Notes: generated by a model from the letters alone, not told the origin. A stretch of 64,000 nt of DNA from Skermania piniformis (GCF_019285775.1 NZ_CP079105.1:4162603-4226602); one strand, 5' to 3'. Shown: positions 45,185 through 56,581, numbered from the stretch's first letter. A program made the numbers and translations.

Positions 45185-46666
45185 CTACTGCGCGCGCCAC
45201 CAGGCCAGCAACGCCGCCTCGGCGTCGTCCCGAGACAGCGGCCCGCGGTCCAATCGCAGCTCCTTGAGGTACCGCCAGGCCCGCCCGACCTGCGGGCCGG
45301 CCGGGATGTCGAGCAGCTCCATGATCGCGTTGCCGTCCAGATCCGGGCGCACTCGGGCCAGGTCCTCCTGCTCGGCCAGGCGGGCGATCCGAGCCTCCAA
45401 CTCCGAGTAGGTGGCCTGCAAGGCGGCCGCCCGGCGCTTGTTGCGGGTGGTGCAGTCGGCGCGCACCAACTTGTGCAGCCGGGGCAACAGATCTCCGGCG
45501 TCGGCGACGTAGCGCCGGACCGCCGAGTCGGTCCAGCGACCCTTGCCGTAGCCGTGGAATCGCAGGTGCAGGAACACCAGCCGGGACACGTCCTCGGTGA
45601 GCTGCTTCGGGTACTTCAGCGCCCGCATCCGGGTGCGTACCTGCTTGGCCCCGACCACCTCGTGGTGGTGGAAACTCACCCCACCGCCCGGCTCGTGCCG
45701 GCGGGTGGCGGGCTTGCCGATGTCGTGCAGCAGGGCCGCCCACCGCAGCACCAGGTCGGGATCACCGTCCTCCAGGTCGATCGCCTGGGTCAGCACGGTC
45801 AGCGAATGCCGGTACACGTCCTTGTGCTGATGATGTTCGTCGATCTCCAGTCGCATCGCCGGCACCTCCGGCAACACGCGGTCGGCCAGGCCGGTCTCGA
45901 CCAGCAGGTCGATCCCCTCCACCGGGTAGTCGCCGAGGAGGAGTTTGTCCAACTCGGCCCGGACCCGTTCGGCGGTGATCCGGTCGATCTCGCCGGCCAT
46001 CGCCCGCATCGCGGCGCGGACCCGCGGTGCCGGCTCGAAACCGAGCTGGGAGACGAACCGGGCCGCCCGCAGCATCCGCAACGGGTCGTCGCCGAACGAC
46101 TGCTCGGGCGTCGCCGGCGTATCCAGGACGCCGGCCAACAGGGCATCGAGGCCGCCCAGCGGATCGACGAAGTCCGCGGCACCGGTGCCGGCGACGCGCA
46201 CCGCCATCGCGTTCACGGTGAAGTCCCGTCGCACCAGATCTTCGGCCAGGGTGTTTCCGTAGGCCACCACCGGGTTGCGGGAAGTCCGGTCGTAGGCGTC
46301 GCTGCGATAGGTGGTGATCTCGATCTGATGGGCGCCCTTCGCCGCGCTGATCGTGCCGAACGCCAGGCCGGTGTCCCACTGGTGGTCGACCCAGCCGCGC
46401 AGGATTTCCTGCACCTGCTCGGGACGCGCGTCGGTGGCGAAATCGAGGTCGGCACCGAGCCGGCCGAGCACCGCATCGCGAACGCTGCCGCCGACCAGGT
46501 ACAGCTCATGGCCGCGCTCGGCGAACCGGCTGCCCAGCGCGGCCAACACGGCGGATTCCTGCCGCAACGACACCGCCGCCGCAGCCAACAGCCGGGTACG
46601 CCGATCCGGCGTGTCGCCCGCCTGCTGCGGGCGGTCTGGCGAGGCGGACGGCCGTGACGAAACCAC
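45185..46666 (-). CDS. pcnA: CCA tRNA nucleotidyltransferase
   Basis: About 493 residues. The nucleotidyltransferase head shows [26 protein letters not shown] (GGSVRD and the DxD metal site), [11 protein letters not shown] and [14 protein letters not shown]-like C-terminal half follows with [12 protein letters not shown]. It adds or repairs the 3'-CCA of tRNAs. The GTG at 46666 or the GTG eight codons upstream (46690) are both possible starts. Divergent from mutT4, as in M. tuberculosis (Rv3907c-Rv3908). Confidence 0.94.
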   Translation of the reverse strand: MVSSRPSASPDRPQQAGDTPDRRTRLLAAAAVSLRQESAVLAALGSRFAERGHELYLVGGSVRDAVLGRLGADLDFATDARPEQVQEILRGWVDHQWDTGLAFGTISAAKGAHQIEITTYRSDAYDRTSRNPVVAYGNTLAEDLVRRDFTVNAMAVRVAGTGAADFVDPLGGLDALLAGVLDTPATPEQSFGDDPLRMLRAARFVSQLGFEPAPRVRAAMRAMAGEIDRITAERVRAELDKLLLGDYPVEGIDLLVETGLADRVLPEVPAMRLEIDEHHQHKDVYRHSLTVLTQAIDLEDGDPDLVLRWAALLHDIGKPATRRHEPGGGVSFHHHEVVGAKQVRTRMRALKYPKQLTEDVSRLVFLHLRFHGYGKGRWTDSAVRRYVADAGDLLPRLHKLVRADCTTRNKRRAAALQATYSELEARIARLAEQEDLARVRPDLDGNAIMELLDIPAGPQVGRAWRYLKELRLDRGPLSRDDAEAALLAWWRAQ

Positions 46667-46740
46667 GGGACCGCAGCATAGGCGATGCACGCTCGGCAGA
46701 GTTCCGGGCCCGAGGGGCGCTACCAGCTAGAATTGCCCGG

Positions 46741-47280
46741 GTGTCTCCGGCCGATCGCACGAACAACCGGCGGCGACGGACCCGGCGGCGTGGCGGGGCC
46801 GCCGCCGGTAGGCGACGATTACGTACCGTGCTGGAGACGTCCGCCGGTGGGCTGGTGGTGGCGGGCCTGGATGGGCCGCCCGAACAGGTACGCGCGGCCC
46901 TGATCGGCCGGACCGACCGCCGCGGCCGGCTGCTCTGGTCGTTACCCAAAGGCCACATCGAGCCCGGCGAGACGGCCGAGCAGACCGCGATGCGTGAGGT
47001 CGCCGAGGAGACCGGCATCCAGGGCCGGGTGTTGACCGCGCTGGGCAGCATCGACTACTGGTTCGTGACCGAGGGCCGGCGGGTACACAAAACGGTCCAC
47101 CACTTCCTGCTGCGGTTCGTCGGCGGTGAACTGTCCGACGCCGATACCGAGGTCACCGAGGTGGCCTGGGTGCCGCTGGCGGAGCTGCCCACGCGACTCG
47201 CCTACGCCGACGAGCGTCGTCTCGCCGAGGTCGCGACCAAGCTGATCGAGCGGATGGGTGGAGGTGTCGGCACGGCATGA
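46741..47280 (+). CDS. mutT4: NUDIX hydrolase (MutT4 type)
   Basis: A 179-residue protein with a full Nudix box [23 protein letters not shown] (Gx5Ex7REVxEExG) and a basic, Arg-rich N-terminus ([14 protein letters not shown]) before the domain. MutT4 homologues hydrolyse (deoxy)nucleoside triphosphates or related compounds. Its TGA overlaps the ATG of the DUF6049 gene, so it leads a coupled block into murJ. Confidence 0.9.
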   Translation: MSPADRTNNRRRRTRRRGGAAAGRRRLRTVLETSAGGLVVAGLDGPPEQVRAALIGRTDRRGRLLWSLPKGHIEPGETAEQTAMREVAEETGIQGRVLTALGSIDYWFVTEGRRVHKTVHHFLLRFVGGELSDADTEVTEVAWVPLAELPTRLAYADERRLAEVATKLIERMGGGVGTA

Positions 47281-49889
47281 GACGGGTGGTGGCGGTACTT
47301 GCCGCGATCGCGCTGCTCGTCGGGCCCGGGGCCGCGCTCGGCTGGGCGCAGACCACCCGCGATCCGGGCGATGAACCGGACCGGTTCATCCGGATCTCGA
47401 TCGATTCGGTGGCGCCCAACACGGTCACCCTGACCAGCGACCCGGTCGTGGTGATCACCGCGACCGCCTACAACATCGGCGACCGCACGGTCCGCGACAT
47501 CACCGCCCGGCTGGAGCGTGGGGCCGCGATCTCCACCTCGATCGGGCTGCGTACCGCGCTCGCCCCCGGCGCGGCCGACCAGGTCGTCACCGGGGACTAC
47601 GTCACCGTTGCCGACCGGCTCGGGGCCGCCCAACACAAGCAGTTCACCCTGACCATGCCGCTGCGCTCGGACCCCGACCTGCCTACTCCGACCCGCTCCC
47701 TGGGCATCACCAAGCCCGGGGTGTATCCGCTGTCGGTCGGTCTGAACGGAACCCCGGACTTCACCGGCGCCGCCCGACTCGACGACGCCGCGTTCCTGCT
47801 GCCCGTGCTGGGGGTGCCGGCCGACCCGGCCGCCGCCGACCCGGCCGATCCCGACGCGACAGCGGTGCTACCACCCCCCGCACCACCGATCGCGACCACC
47901 GTCCTCTGGCCGCTCGCCGCCCGTCCACGGTTGGTCGGTGGCCGCACCGGTGCTGCCGACCAACCGGTTCGGCTGCTCGACGACGAGCTGGCGGGCGAGC
48001 TGGCCAAGGGCGGCCGGCTCGACGATCTGGTCAGTGCGCTGGAATTCGCGATCGGGCCGAACGACCGCGAGCACAAGGTGGCCGACAGCGTATGCCTGGC
48101 GATCGACCCCGACCTGCTGATCACCGTATCGGCTATGACCCGCGGGTATCAGGTACCGCAGCGCCCGGAAGATCCGGCCGGGCCGACGCGGGCGGGCACC
48201 GGCGCGATGTCCGCGGCCGGCTGGCTGAATCGGGTCCGCGCACTGGCCGGGCGGGTGTGCACGGTCGCGGTGCCGTACGCGCAGGCCGACCTGCCCGCGG
48301 TACGTGCGATCGGCGCGGCGGCGGTGACGGCCGGGGCGATCACCGACCCGACCGGGATCGTCGACACCGTGCTCCAGACCAGCTCGCGCCCGGGCGTGAT
48401 CTGGCCCGACGCCGGCGCGATCGACGACGACACCGCGACCCTGCTGCACGATCTCGGAACCGACACCGTGCTGCTGGCAGGCAGTGCCGTGTCCGGCGGC
48501 AACCCCGCCGTGACCCCGCCGGATCTGGTCCGGTTCCCGGCGATCAGCCGGCCGGTTACTGCCGTCCCGACCACCGCGCCGGCGCCGAGCACCGAACCAG
48601 CTCCCACCACCGAACCAGCACCGACCACCGAACCAGCACCGACCACCGAACCGAACGCGGCGACGCCCACGCCGGGGCCACCCCCACCGGCCGCGCCGGA
48701 CCCGGCGCTGCACGCCGCGGTGATCGATGTGTCCACCGCCTCCGCCTTCGCCGCCACCGGATCCGCGCCGTACGTCCCGTCGTTCGCCCCGGAACGCGCC
48801 CGGTTCCCGCTCGGCGACGATTCGCGGGACGCCCGACTCCAGGACGCGCTGGCCGCGATGGCGTGGTCCGCGGTGACCCCGCTGCCCGGCTACCCACGCT
48901 CGCTGCTCGTGGCGCCGCCGCAACAGTGGTCGGTGAACCGCGACGAGGCAGCCACGGTGCTGGCCGAGCTCGCGACGCTGTTCCGGTCCGGTCTGGCGGT
49001 CCCACGCCGGTTCGCCGACCTGCTCGCACAATCGCCGGACCCGCAACCGTTCGAGCTGAACTACCCGCAGCAGGTGATCGACGACGCCACCCCCGAATCG
49101 CTACGAGCCCCGATCCGGGACCAATCCGCCCGGCTGGACACGTTGGCTGCCGCGCTGGTGGACGACCCGCAGCGGGAGCTGGACCCGAGCGACTTCCTCG
49201 CTCCGCTCCGCCAGGACCTGGTGCGGGCGCTGAGCCTGTCCGGCCGCCGCTCGGCCGATCCGGAGAGCAATGATCGATCGGCCGCGGACGCGGCGGCCTC
49301 CGATCGGCTCGCCCGGTCCGGGACGACGCTGGCCGGCCTGTTCGGCCAGGTGACCGTGCTCGCTCCGGGTGGTGCCTACACCCTCGCCTCCGAGCAGAGC
49401 CCGCTGCTGCTGGTGGCCCGCAACGACCTGCCGGTCGGTATCCGGGTGCGGGTCCGGATCGACGCGCCGTCCGCGATGACCGTCGACGACATCGGGGAAC
49501 AGCTGCTCCCGCCGAACGGCAGCCGGACCCTGCAGCTCCCGGCCAAGGTCGCCGCCACCCGGAACCTGGTGGTGCACGTGGGGCTCAGCACCCCGGCCGG
49601 GCAACCCCTCGGGGATCCGACAGCACTCTCGGTACGCTCCAATGCATACGGCAAGGCGCTGGCGATGATCACCGCGAGCGCCGGCGCGTTGTTGCTGTTG
49701 CTCTCCGGGCGACGGCTCTGGCACCGCTTCCGCGGTCAGCCGGACCGGGCCGACGAGGGTTACCCAACCCGACGGCATCGGCGCACGGCGCGAGGTCATC
49801 GGGTGGCGCGGCGCCGCGCCACCAGCCGACAGCGGACCGAACGCCAGTACCCCGGCCGCGCCCGAGCCAGCCGACGAGGGGATCGATGA
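47277..49889 (+). CDS. DUF6049 exported membrane-anchored protein (Rv3909-like)
   Basis: An 870-residue protein with a signal peptide ([21 protein letters not shown]), a long extracytoplasmic part, a proline/threonine linker with TTEPAP repeats at about residues 438-460, one membrane helix near the end ([18 protein letters not shown]) and a basic, Arg-rich cytosolic tail. In mycobacteria the homologue (Rv3909) sits between mutT4 and murJ and is thought to work with the peptidoglycan machinery; its role is unknown. Overlaps both neighbours by ATGA, so expression is linked to murJ. Confidence 0.88.
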   Translation: MRRVVAVLAAIALLVGPGAALGWAQTTRDPGDEPDRFIRISIDSVAPNTVTLTSDPVVVITATAYNIGDRTVRDITARLERGAAISTSIGLRTALAPGAADQVVTGDYVTVADRLGAAQHKQFTLTMPLRSDPDLPTPTRSLGITKPGVYPLSVGLNGTPDFTGAARLDDAAFLLPVLGVPADPAAADPADPDATAVLPPPAPPIATTVLWPLAARPRLVGGRTGAADQPVRLLDDELAGELAKGGRLDDLVSALEFAIGPNDREHKVADSVCLAIDPDLLITVSAMTRGYQVPQRPEDPAGPTRAGTGAMSAAGWLNRVRALAGRVCTVAVPYAQADLPAVRAIGAAAVTAGAITDPTGIVDTVLQTSSRPGVIWPDAGAIDDDTATLLHDLGTDTVLLAGSAVSGGNPAVTPPDLVRFPAISRPVTAVPTTAPAPSTEPAPTTEPAPTTEPAPTTEPNAATPTPGPPPPAAPDPALHAAVIDVSTASAFAATGSAPYVPSFAPERARFPLGDDSRDARLQDALAAMAWSAVTPLPGYPRSLLVAPPQQWSVNRDEAATVLAELATLFRSGLAVPRRFADLLAQSPDPQPFELNYPQQVIDDATPESLRAPIRDQSARLDTLAAALVDDPQRELDPSDFLAPLRQDLVRALSLSGRRSADPESNDRSAADAAASDRLARSGTTLAGLFGQVTVLAPGGAYTLASEQSPLLLVARNDLPVGIRVRVRIDAPSAMTVDDIGEQLLPPNGSRTLQLPAKVAATRNLVVHVGLSTPAGQPLGDPTALSVRSNAYGKALAMITASAGALLLLLSGRRLWHRFRGQPDRADEGYPTRRHRRTARGHRVARRRATSRQRTERQYPGRARASRRGDR
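48591..48644 (+). repeat. 18-bp tandem repeat encoding TEPAPT units
   Basis: Three full 18-bp units and part of a fourth encode the TEPAPT linker in the DUF6049 protein. It keeps the frame and is a typical expandable extracellular linker. Confidence 0.85.
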
Positions 49890-52800
49890 GCCCTAGCACG
49901 GACCGGCGCCTGCTCGCGTCCACCGGTTCGATGGCGGTGGCCACCCTGGCCAGCCGGATCACCGGCTTCTTCAAACAGACCCTGCTGCTCACCGTCCTCG
50001 GCGGAGCGGTGGCGTCCTCGTTCACCGTGGCCAGCGTGATCCCGAACATGATCTCGGAGCTGGTGCTCGGTTACGTCCTGACCGCGATCGTCGTACCGGT
50101 GCTGGTCCGGGCCGAACGCGAGGATCCCGACCGGGGTGCCGCGTTCATCCGCCGACTGTTCACCGCCGCCTGCGTCCTGCTGGGTGTGGCAGCGTTGTTC
50201 GCGACCGCTGCCGCACCCCTGCTCACCACGCACGTCTTCCTGTCCGACGACGGTCAGGTGAACACCGCACTGACCACGGCCCTGTCGTATCTGCTCCTCC
50301 CGGCGATCCTGTGTTACGGGCTGACGGCGCTGCTCACCGCGATCCTCAACACCCGAGAGGTGTTCAAACCGGGCGCGTGGGCGCCCGTGCTGAACAACCT
50401 CGTCGTGCTGGCGACCCTCGGCATCTACGTGCTGATCCCCGGCGAGATATCGCTGGATCCGGTCCGGATGGGCGATCCGAAGCTGCTCACATTGGGCCTC
50501 GGCGTCCTGCTCGGAGTGGTGGTGCAGGTGTTGTCGCTGGTGCCGGCGATCCGCCGGGAAGGCGTCGACCTGCGACCACTGTGGGGAATCGACCGACGGC
50601 TGCGTCGGTTCGGTGGGATGGCCGTCGCGATCGTGTTGTACGTACTGATCAGTCAGATCGGCTGGATCGTCGCTACCCGGATCTCGTCCCACGTCGACGC
50701 CGCCGGCCCGGCGATCTACCAGCAGGCATGGAACTTGCTGCAACTGCCGTACGGGGTGTTCGGCGTCACCGTGCTCACCGCGATCATGCCTCGGTTGAGC
50801 CGGCATGCCGCCGCCGACGACACCCCCGCCGTGGTGAACGACCTGTCGGTGGCGACCCGCTGGACCCTCCTGGCGCTGGTCCCGGTAGCTGCGTTCCTCA
50901 CCGTGGCCGGCCCGATCATCGGCACTGCGCTCTTCGGCTACGGCAATTTCGGCACCGCCGACGCACACCGGCTCGGCGAGGCGGTGCGCTGGTCGGCGTT
51001 CGCGCTGATCCCGTACGCCCTGGTCCTGATCCATTTGCGCGTGTTCTACGCCCGCGAAGAAGCCTGGACCCCGACCTGGATCGTGCTCGGCATCACCACG
51101 GTGAAGATCGGCCTGTCGGCGCTGGCGCCCCTGCTGGCCGGTGGTCCCGGCCAGGTGGTCGTCCTGCTCGGCTCGGCCAACGCCCTCGCCTACGTCGCCG
51201 GGGCGATCATCGGCGGGCTCTTGTTGCACCGCAGCCTCGGCAATCTTCGGCTGGGCAGCATCGCGCGGACCGGCTGGGCCGTGCTCGGCGCCGCACTCGC
51301 CGGTGTGGCGGTGGTTGCAGTGGCGGACCGGCTGACCGGCCTGCACCGCCTGGCCGACGTGTGGGGCGGTCCGGGAGCGCTGGTCGCGGTGGTGATCGAC
51401 GGCCTGCTGATGCTGATCGTGACCCTCACCGTGCTGCGACTGGTCGGGGTCCCGGAGCTGGTCGCGGTCACCAGAGCCGTTTCCCGACGGCTCCGTCGCG
51501 GGTCGGCCGGCCCGGTCCGGTCGCCGCGTCGGCCGGAGGAATATGACCCACTGATGGATGCGGAGACGATGGTGATGCCCGTAATCCGAGTGGGACCGCT
51601 TTATGACGCTCGAACCGAGACGGTCCCGTACGCTGTTCCGAAGGGGAGTGTCCGGGGGACGGCATGGCAGCAATACGCTAATGAAGGAGTCAGGGTGAGC
51701 GACGACGCGACCGCCGACATCTCAGGCGGCGATGCGCACGCGGACCCGCAGCGCGGGGGAATTTTCACCGAGACGAAGAACAATATACCGGCTGGGCCGA
51801 GAAGGGTCGCAGCGACACCGCCGCCGATTCGCGACGACGGTACGGCCGATCATGCGGCAAGCCCGGCCCCGGCCGGACCGAGTACCGGCAGCAACCCGGC
51901 CGTCCGCGGGCCGAGCCTGATCCCGGGTGCCTCGGTGGCCGGCGGCCGATATCGCTTGCTCGCGCCGCACGGCGGCGCCCGCGGCCTGATGTTCTGGCAG
52001 GCGCTGGACACCAAACTCGACCGCGAAGTCGCGCTCACCTTCGTCGACGCCGAGCAGAACGCTCTCACCGTCACCGGTGAGGACGGCCCTCAGGCGATCC
52101 TGTCCCGGACCCTGCGTCTCGGCCGGATCTCCTCACCCGGACTGGCCCGGGTACTCGACGTGGTTCGAGGCAGTTCCGGCGGCATCGTCGTCGCCGAATG
52201 GACCCCCGGCCGCTCGCTCCGCGAGATGGCCGACACCCGCCCGTCCCCGGTCGGGGCGGGCCGCGCGATCGCTGCGCTGGCCGCAGCTGCCGAACAGACC
52301 CACCGGGCCGGTTCGGCGCTGTCGATCGATCATCCGGACCGCGTCCGGATCAGTGTGAACGGCGACGCCGTCCTCGCTTTCCCGGCGACCCTCGCCGACG
52401 CCGACCCGCAATCGGACGTACGTGGTCTCGGCGCCATGCTGTACGCCCTGATCACCGCCCGTTGGCCGCTCGGCGGTCCGCCGGCAGGCGTCTCCGGGAC
52501 GGCCGCCGCGGCCGGCACCCGTACGGTCGGTGGCCTCCGGCCGGCCGACCGTAATCCCGACGGAAGTCCCGTCGAGCCGCGCAGCATCCGGCCCGAGGTG
52601 CCGTTCGAGATCTCCGCCATCGCGGTTCGAGCCCTTCAGCCCAACCGCGGCGTACGAACCGCGGCGACGGTGCAGCACGTGCTCGAACAGGCCTCGGTGG
52701 TGAATCAGAAGACCGATCTGATTCCGGCATTGCGGCTGGGCCAACGCAGCCCGGGGGCCACCGGACATTCGCTGACCGATCCGGAACAGGTGGCCGCGGA

Positions 52801-53440
52801 GCGAGCGCGCTCGAAGCGGACGCTGATGATGATCGGCGGTCTCGGTTCGCTCGCGGTGCTGGTGCTCGCCCTGCTCGGCTGGTGGGTGGCCAACTTCCTC
52901 GCCGGTGGCGGTAGTCAGCCGCTTTCCGAGCAGAACCTGGGCCTGACCTCGACCAACGCCGCGTCGGCCGACGGCAGCGGTGGTGCCGAGGCGGGTGCCG
53001 CGCCGGTACAGCCGTCCGGCGTCACGGTGTACTCACCGCAGGGCACCGCGGACAACGCCGGCGCAGCCGGCCAGGTGCTCGACAACAACCCGGGCACCAC
53101 CTGGCGCACCGACAACTATCTCCAGCCGCTTCCGGCATTGAAACCGGGCCTCGGACTCATGCTGACCCTGCCTGCTCCCACCAAGCTGAGCGAGGTGTGG
53201 ATCAACTCGCCGTCCGCCGGTACCGGCGTCGAGATCCGCAGCGCGGCGAGCGAGAACCCCGCCTTCGACCAGACTCAGGTGATCGGCAACGCCACACTCA
53301 CCAGCGGGGTCACCAAGATCCCGATCAATTCGGACCAGCCGGTGAGCCAGGTGTTGATCTGGATCAACAAATTGGCTTCGAACGGTGGCGGGCAGAACCA
53401 GTCGATCATCGCTGACGTGGGCATTACCGCCGCGCCTTGA
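49886..53440 (+). CDS. murJ: Lipid II flippase MurJ with cytosolic pseudokinase and extracellular C-terminal domain
   Basis: The 1184-residue protein has a MurJ/MviN domain of about 14 membrane helices in residues 1-520 (ASRITGFFKQTLLL, SVIPNMISELVLGYVLTAIVVPVLV, YQQAWNLLQLPYGVFGVTVLTAIMPRLSRHAA). After a Pro/Ala-rich linker comes a kinase-like fold (about 685-950) without the usual catalytic Lys and HRD motif (EVALTFVD where VAIK would be), i.e. a pseudokinase. A membrane helix follows at about 975 and then a C-terminal extracellular beta-sandwich (NPCBM-like, VTVYSPQGTADNAGAAGQVLDNNPGTTWRTD). In mycobacteria the phosphorylated pseudokinase recruits FhaA and tunes lipid II export. Confidence 0.93.
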   Translation: MSPSTDRRLLASTGSMAVATLASRITGFFKQTLLLTVLGGAVASSFTVASVIPNMISELVLGYVLTAIVVPVLVRAEREDPDRGAAFIRRLFTAACVLLGVAALFATAAAPLLTTHVFLSDDGQVNTALTTALSYLLLPAILCYGLTALLTAILNTREVFKPGAWAPVLNNLVVLATLGIYVLIPGEISLDPVRMGDPKLLTLGLGVLLGVVVQVLSLVPAIRREGVDLRPLWGIDRRLRRFGGMAVAIVLYVLISQIGWIVATRISSHVDAAGPAIYQQAWNLLQLPYGVFGVTVLTAIMPRLSRHAAADDTPAVVNDLSVATRWTLLALVPVAAFLTVAGPIIGTALFGYGNFGTADAHRLGEAVRWSAFALIPYALVLIHLRVFYAREEAWTPTWIVLGITTVKIGLSALAPLLAGGPGQVVVLLGSANALAYVAGAIIGGLLLHRSLGNLRLGSIARTGWAVLGAALAGVAVVAVADRLTGLHRLADVWGGPGALVAVVIDGLLMLIVTLTVLRLVGVPELVAVTRAVSRRLRRGSAGPVRSPRRPEEYDPLMDAETMVMPVIRVGPLYDARTETVPYAVPKGSVRGTAWQQYANEGVRVSDDATADISGGDAHADPQRGGIFTETKNNIPAGPRRVAATPPPIRDDGTADHAASPAPAGPSTGSNPAVRGPSLIPGASVAGGRYRLLAPHGGARGLMFWQALDTKLDREVALTFVDAEQNALTVTGEDGPQAILSRTLRLGRISSPGLARVLDVVRGSSGGIVVAEWTPGRSLREMADTRPSPVGAGRAIAALAAAAEQTHRAGSALSIDHPDRVRISVNGDAVLAFPATLADADPQSDVRGLGAMLYALITARWPLGGPPAGVSGTAAAAGTRTVGGLRPADRNPDGSPVEPRSIRPEVPFEISAIAVRALQPNRGVRTAATVQHVLEQASVVNQKTDLIPALRLGQRSPGATGHSLTDPEQVAAERARSKRTLMMIGGLGSLAVLVLALLGWWVANFLAGGGSQPLSEQNLGLTSTNAASADGSGGAEAGAAPVQPSGVTVYSPQGTADNAGAAGQVLDNNPGTTWRTDNYLQPLPALKPGLGLMLTLPAPTKLSEVWINSPSAGTGVEIRSAASENPAFDQTQVIGNATLTSGVTKIPINSDQPVSQVLIWINKLASNGGGQNQSIIADVGITAAP

Positions 53441-53620
53441 TTTCGAACTCCAGACCGAGCTGAACAACCGCCGATCCTGAGGTACGATCGGCCCCGCCGC
53501 TTCTTCTTCGTGCGCTGTCGTTTCGGCTTCGTACGTGGCGAAGTTTCCTGGGGCTTGTCCTGTCGGTTCCAGATGTAGCGCAACACCGAATCTGTACGGA
53601 CGCGCAGTCTGGGGGATGAC

Positions 53621-54211
53621 ATGTCGCTGTCGCAGTACTCCGCGGTCAGATCGGACACCGACGATCGTTCGGATACCGAGTTGTTGGCCGCGCATGTATC
53701 GGGGGACCGGGACGCTTTTTCGGTTCTCATCCGTCGGCATCAGGCCCATCTCTGGCTTACCGCCGTGCGAACGTCCTACACCCGGGCCGACGCCGAGGAT
53801 GCGCTCCAGGAGGCGCTGCTCTCGGTGCATCGCACCGCGGCCAACTTCCGCGCCGACGCCGCGGTACGGAGCTGGCTGCACACCATCGTGGTGAACGCCT
53901 GCCTGGACCGGATTCGCCGGAACAAAGTTCGCAGCACCGTCCCGCTCACCGAGGAGGGCACCGAGCCACCCGTACGGCGAGACGAGATCGCCGGCTTCGA
54001 AACCTCGCTGATGATCGATCGAGCATTGTTCACCTTGCCGCCCGAGCAGCGGGCCGCTGTGGTCGCGGTCGACGTCGAGGGCTATTCGGTGGCCGACGCG
54101 GCGAAACTGCTCGGAGTTCCCCCGGGGACGATCAAGAGCCGATGTGCCCGAGCCCGGGAAAAACTCGCCGAACGGCTGGAATACTTGCGTGATCCACGGA
54201 ACCGGCAGTAG
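53621..54211 (+). CDS. sigM: ECF RNA polymerase sigma factor SigM
   Basis: The 196-residue sigma-70 family protein has region 2 (DAFSVLIRRHQAHLWLTAVRTSYTRADAEDALQEALLSVHR) and region 4 (LPPEQRAAVVAVDVEGYSVADAAKLLGVPPGTIKSRCARAREKLAERL). Its place between murJ and an anti-sigma gene, followed by trxB, is that of M. tuberculosis SigM (Rv3911), which controls late-growth envelope and ESX-related genes. The 180 bp upstream of it (53441-53620) hold no gene and must carry the promoter; I see no clear ECF consensus there. Confidence 0.92.
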   Translation: MSLSQYSAVRSDTDDRSDTELLAAHVSGDRDAFSVLIRRHQAHLWLTAVRTSYTRADAEDALQEALLSVHRTAANFRADAAVRSWLHTIVVNACLDRIRRNKVRSTVPLTEEGTEPPVRRDEIAGFETSLMIDRALFTLPPEQRAAVVAVDVEGYSVADAAKLLGVPPGTIKSRCARAREKLAERLEYLRDPRNRQ

Positions 54212-54293
54212 CAACGTTGCGTCATCTATTGGTGAGTTATGAGTTACACCATCCTGTAGGCAGTGCACACCATCGGCAGTGTAGGGAGGTCTT

Positions 54294-55022
54294 ATGGTGG
54301 CGCGGGATATTCCCGAGCTCTCCTTGTCGGTCCTCGCCGATCTGCACGCAGGCAACTTGCCACCCGAATTACAGTCCCGGCTGTGGCCGATCGTCCGAAG
54401 CGACCCGAACGCCCTACGCACCATCGAGGCACTCGATCGACTACGCGCCGATCTCCGCGACCTGAACAGCCGGCCCGATATCCCGGACATCCCGCCCGAC
54501 GTGGCCGATCGACTGGCCGGCGCGATCGAGAACGCGACGCAGCAGTCCCCGCCACCACCGGTCGACCAACTCACGACCAGCCGCTATCCGATCCGGGCCT
54601 TCGCCGCGGTGGCCGCGGCCGTTCTCGGCGCACTGGCGCTGGTCGGCGGCCTGCAGAATTTTCATCTCCACGGACCGATCGGCCCGACCCACGTCGCGGC
54701 GACGTCCGAGCAACCCGCAGCACCCGGCCAACCCGCAGCGCCCGGCTGGGATCAACTGCCGACCGCGCTGATGCTGAGCGCGGTCGGCCGGAGCGATGTC
54801 CGAGGCCCGCTGTCCGACCCGGCCGCACAACAGCGCTGCCTCGCCGCCAACGGACTGGATCAGCGACCGGTGCTCGGCGCCATGGATCTGGCGATGACCG
54901 ACCGGGATGCCGTGTTACTGATCACCGCCGGCGATCGTCCCGGCCAGATCATCGCGCTCGCCGTCGGCCGGGGATGCACGCCGGGAGATCCGCAACTGCT
55001 CGCCCACCAAGAGATCAACTGA
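54294..55022 (+). CDS. rsmA: Anti-sigma factor of SigM (RsmA-type, Rv3912-like)
   Basis: A 242-residue single-pass membrane protein: an N-terminal cytosolic domain (ELSLSVLADLHAGNLPPELQSRLWPIVRSDPNALRTIEALDRLRADLRDL) that would hold SigM, a membrane helix at about 102-120 (IRAFAAVAAAVLGALALVGGL) and an extracytoplasmic C-terminal part with two cysteines. AGGGAGG lies 7 bp before the ATG. It follows sigM by 82 bp. The symbol is used in the mycobacterial sense (regulator of SigM), not the rRNA methylase. Confidence 0.85.
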   Translation: MVARDIPELSLSVLADLHAGNLPPELQSRLWPIVRSDPNALRTIEALDRLRADLRDLNSRPDIPDIPPDVADRLAGAIENATQQSPPPPVDQLTTSRYPIRAFAAVAAAVLGALALVGGLQNFHLHGPIGPTHVAATSEQPAAPGQPAAPGWDQLPTALMLSAVGRSDVRGPLSDPAAQQRCLAANGLDQRPVLGAMDLAMTDRDAVLLITAGDRPGQIIALAVGRGCTPGDPQLLAHQEIN

Positions 55023-55091
55023 CCCAGTCGGGGAACAACACCGCTTACCCTCGTGTTGACCCGAACTGCCAGATCGAATCGGAAGGCGCGT

Positions 55092-56051
55092 ATGTCCCCC
55101 ACCGTTCACGACCTCATCATCGTCGGCTCCGGGCCGTCCGGATACACGGCGGCGATCTACGCTGCGCGCGCCGAATTGCGGCCGGTCGTGTTCGAGGGCA
55201 CCCAGTTCGGTGGCGCGTTGATGACCACCACCGACGTCGAGAACTTTCCCGGCTTCCGCGACGGCATCATGGGGCCGGACTTGATGGAGCAGATGCGCGA
55301 GCAGGCCAAGCGGTTCGGCGCAGACCTGCGTACCGAAGACGTCGAAGCCATCGATCTTTCCGGCCCGGTGAAATCGGTGACCGCGCTCGGTCGAAAACAT
55401 CAGGCGCACGCAGTGATCCTGGCGATGGGCGCCGCCGCCCGCTATCTCGACGTTCCCGGCGAGCGAGAGCTGCTCGGGCGCGGCGTCAGCGCCTGCGCCA
55501 CCTGCGACGGCTTCTTCTTCAAAGGCCAGGACATCGTGGTCGTCGGCGGTGGCGACTCGGCGATGGAGGAGGCTACCTTCCTGACCAAGTTTGCGGACAA
55601 GGTCACCATCGTGCACCGCCGAGCCGAGTTCCGCGCCTCTCGGATCATGCTCGACCGGGCCGAGCAGAACGACAAGATCGAATTTGTCACCGACGCCGAG
55701 GTGGTGCGGGTCCTCGGCACCACCGGGGTCGAGGGTGTGCTGCTGCGCGACACCCGGACCGGCACCGAACGCACGCTGGCGGCAACCGGCATGTTCGTGG
55801 CAATCGGCCACGATCCCCGGAGCGAGCTGATCCGGGGACAGGTCGACCTGGACGACGCGGGCTATGTCCTGGTCGATGCCGCGACGACGGCGACGTCGGT
55901 AGCCGGCGTGTTCGCCGCCGGCGATCTGGTCGACCACACCTATCGCCAGGCGATCACCGCAGCGGGCACCGGATGCGCGGCGGCGCTCGATGCTCAACAC
56001 TGGCTGGCTGCGCGCAGTGAGATTCGCGCAAACACGCTCGATCCGGCCTGA
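55092..56051 (+). CDS. trxB: Thioredoxin reductase
   Basis: A 319-residue flavoprotein with FAD site [19 protein letters not shown], redox motif CATC in [15 protein letters not shown] (about 135-138), NADPH site [13 protein letters not shown] and [12 protein letters not shown], and the second FAD segment [30 protein letters not shown]. It passes electrons from NADPH to thioredoxin. GGAAGG precedes the ATG. trxA follows 34 bp later. Confidence 0.97.
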   Translation: MSPTVHDLIIVGSGPSGYTAAIYAARAELRPVVFEGTQFGGALMTTTDVENFPGFRDGIMGPDLMEQMREQAKRFGADLRTEDVEAIDLSGPVKSVTALGRKHQAHAVILAMGAAARYLDVPGERELLGRGVSACATCDGFFFKGQDIVVVGGGDSAMEEATFLTKFADKVTIVHRRAEFRASRIMLDRAEQNDKIEFVTDAEVVRVLGTTGVEGVLLRDTRTGTERTLAATGMFVAIGHDPRSELIRGQVDLDDAGYVLVDAATTATSVAGVFAAGDLVDHTYRQAITAAGTGCAAALDAQHWLAARSEIRANTLDPA

Positions 56052-56085
56052 CCGCCCGCCACTTTCCGCCTCCGAGGAGAAGACC

Positions 56086-56442
56086 ATGTCCGATTCCGAC
56101 ACGCCCGATTCAGTAAACGATCGGCCCACCGTGACCGTCACCGACGACTCGTTCGCCGAGACCGTCCTGGCCAGTGACAAGCCGGTCCTGGTCGACTTCT
56201 GGGCGACCTGGTGCGGTCCGTGCAAGATGGTCGCTCCGGTGCTCGACGAGATCGCCACCGACCACGCCGACAAGTTGACCGTAGCCAAGCTCGATGTCGA
56301 CGCAAACCCGCTGACAACCAGGCAGTACCAAGTCTTGTCGATGCCTACCTTGATCCTGTTCAATGGCGGCGAAGAGAACAAGCGGATCGTCGGCGCCAAG
56401 GGCAAGGCCACGTTGTTGCGCGAGCTCGGCGAGGTCCTCTGA
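56086..56442 (+). CDS. trxA: Thioredoxin
   Basis: A 118-residue thioredoxin with WCGPC in LVDFWATWCGPCKMVAPVL, the cis-proline loop VLSMPTLILF and VGAKGKATLLREL. It is the partner of trxB and, with it, the main cytosolic disulfide-reducing pair. GAGGAGA precedes the ATG. Compared with trxC at 31 kb it lacks the zinc ribbon. Confidence 0.96.
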   Translation: MSDSDTPDSVNDRPTVTVTDDSFAETVLASDKPVLVDFWATWCGPCKMVAPVLDEIATDHADKLTVAKLDVDANPLTTRQYQVLSMPTLILFNGGEENKRIVGAKGKATLLRELGEVL

Positions 56443-56581
56443 CCTGGTATGAAGTACGTTCGATGAGGCGCGTCAACCCCCAAACTGTGTGGAGTTGTGG
56501 TACCCGGGGGTCGTTCTGCAACAATCAATCGACGTGTCACGTGGGGTTTCGGCACGTTCGGTTGAGGAAGGGCTTGCTCGC

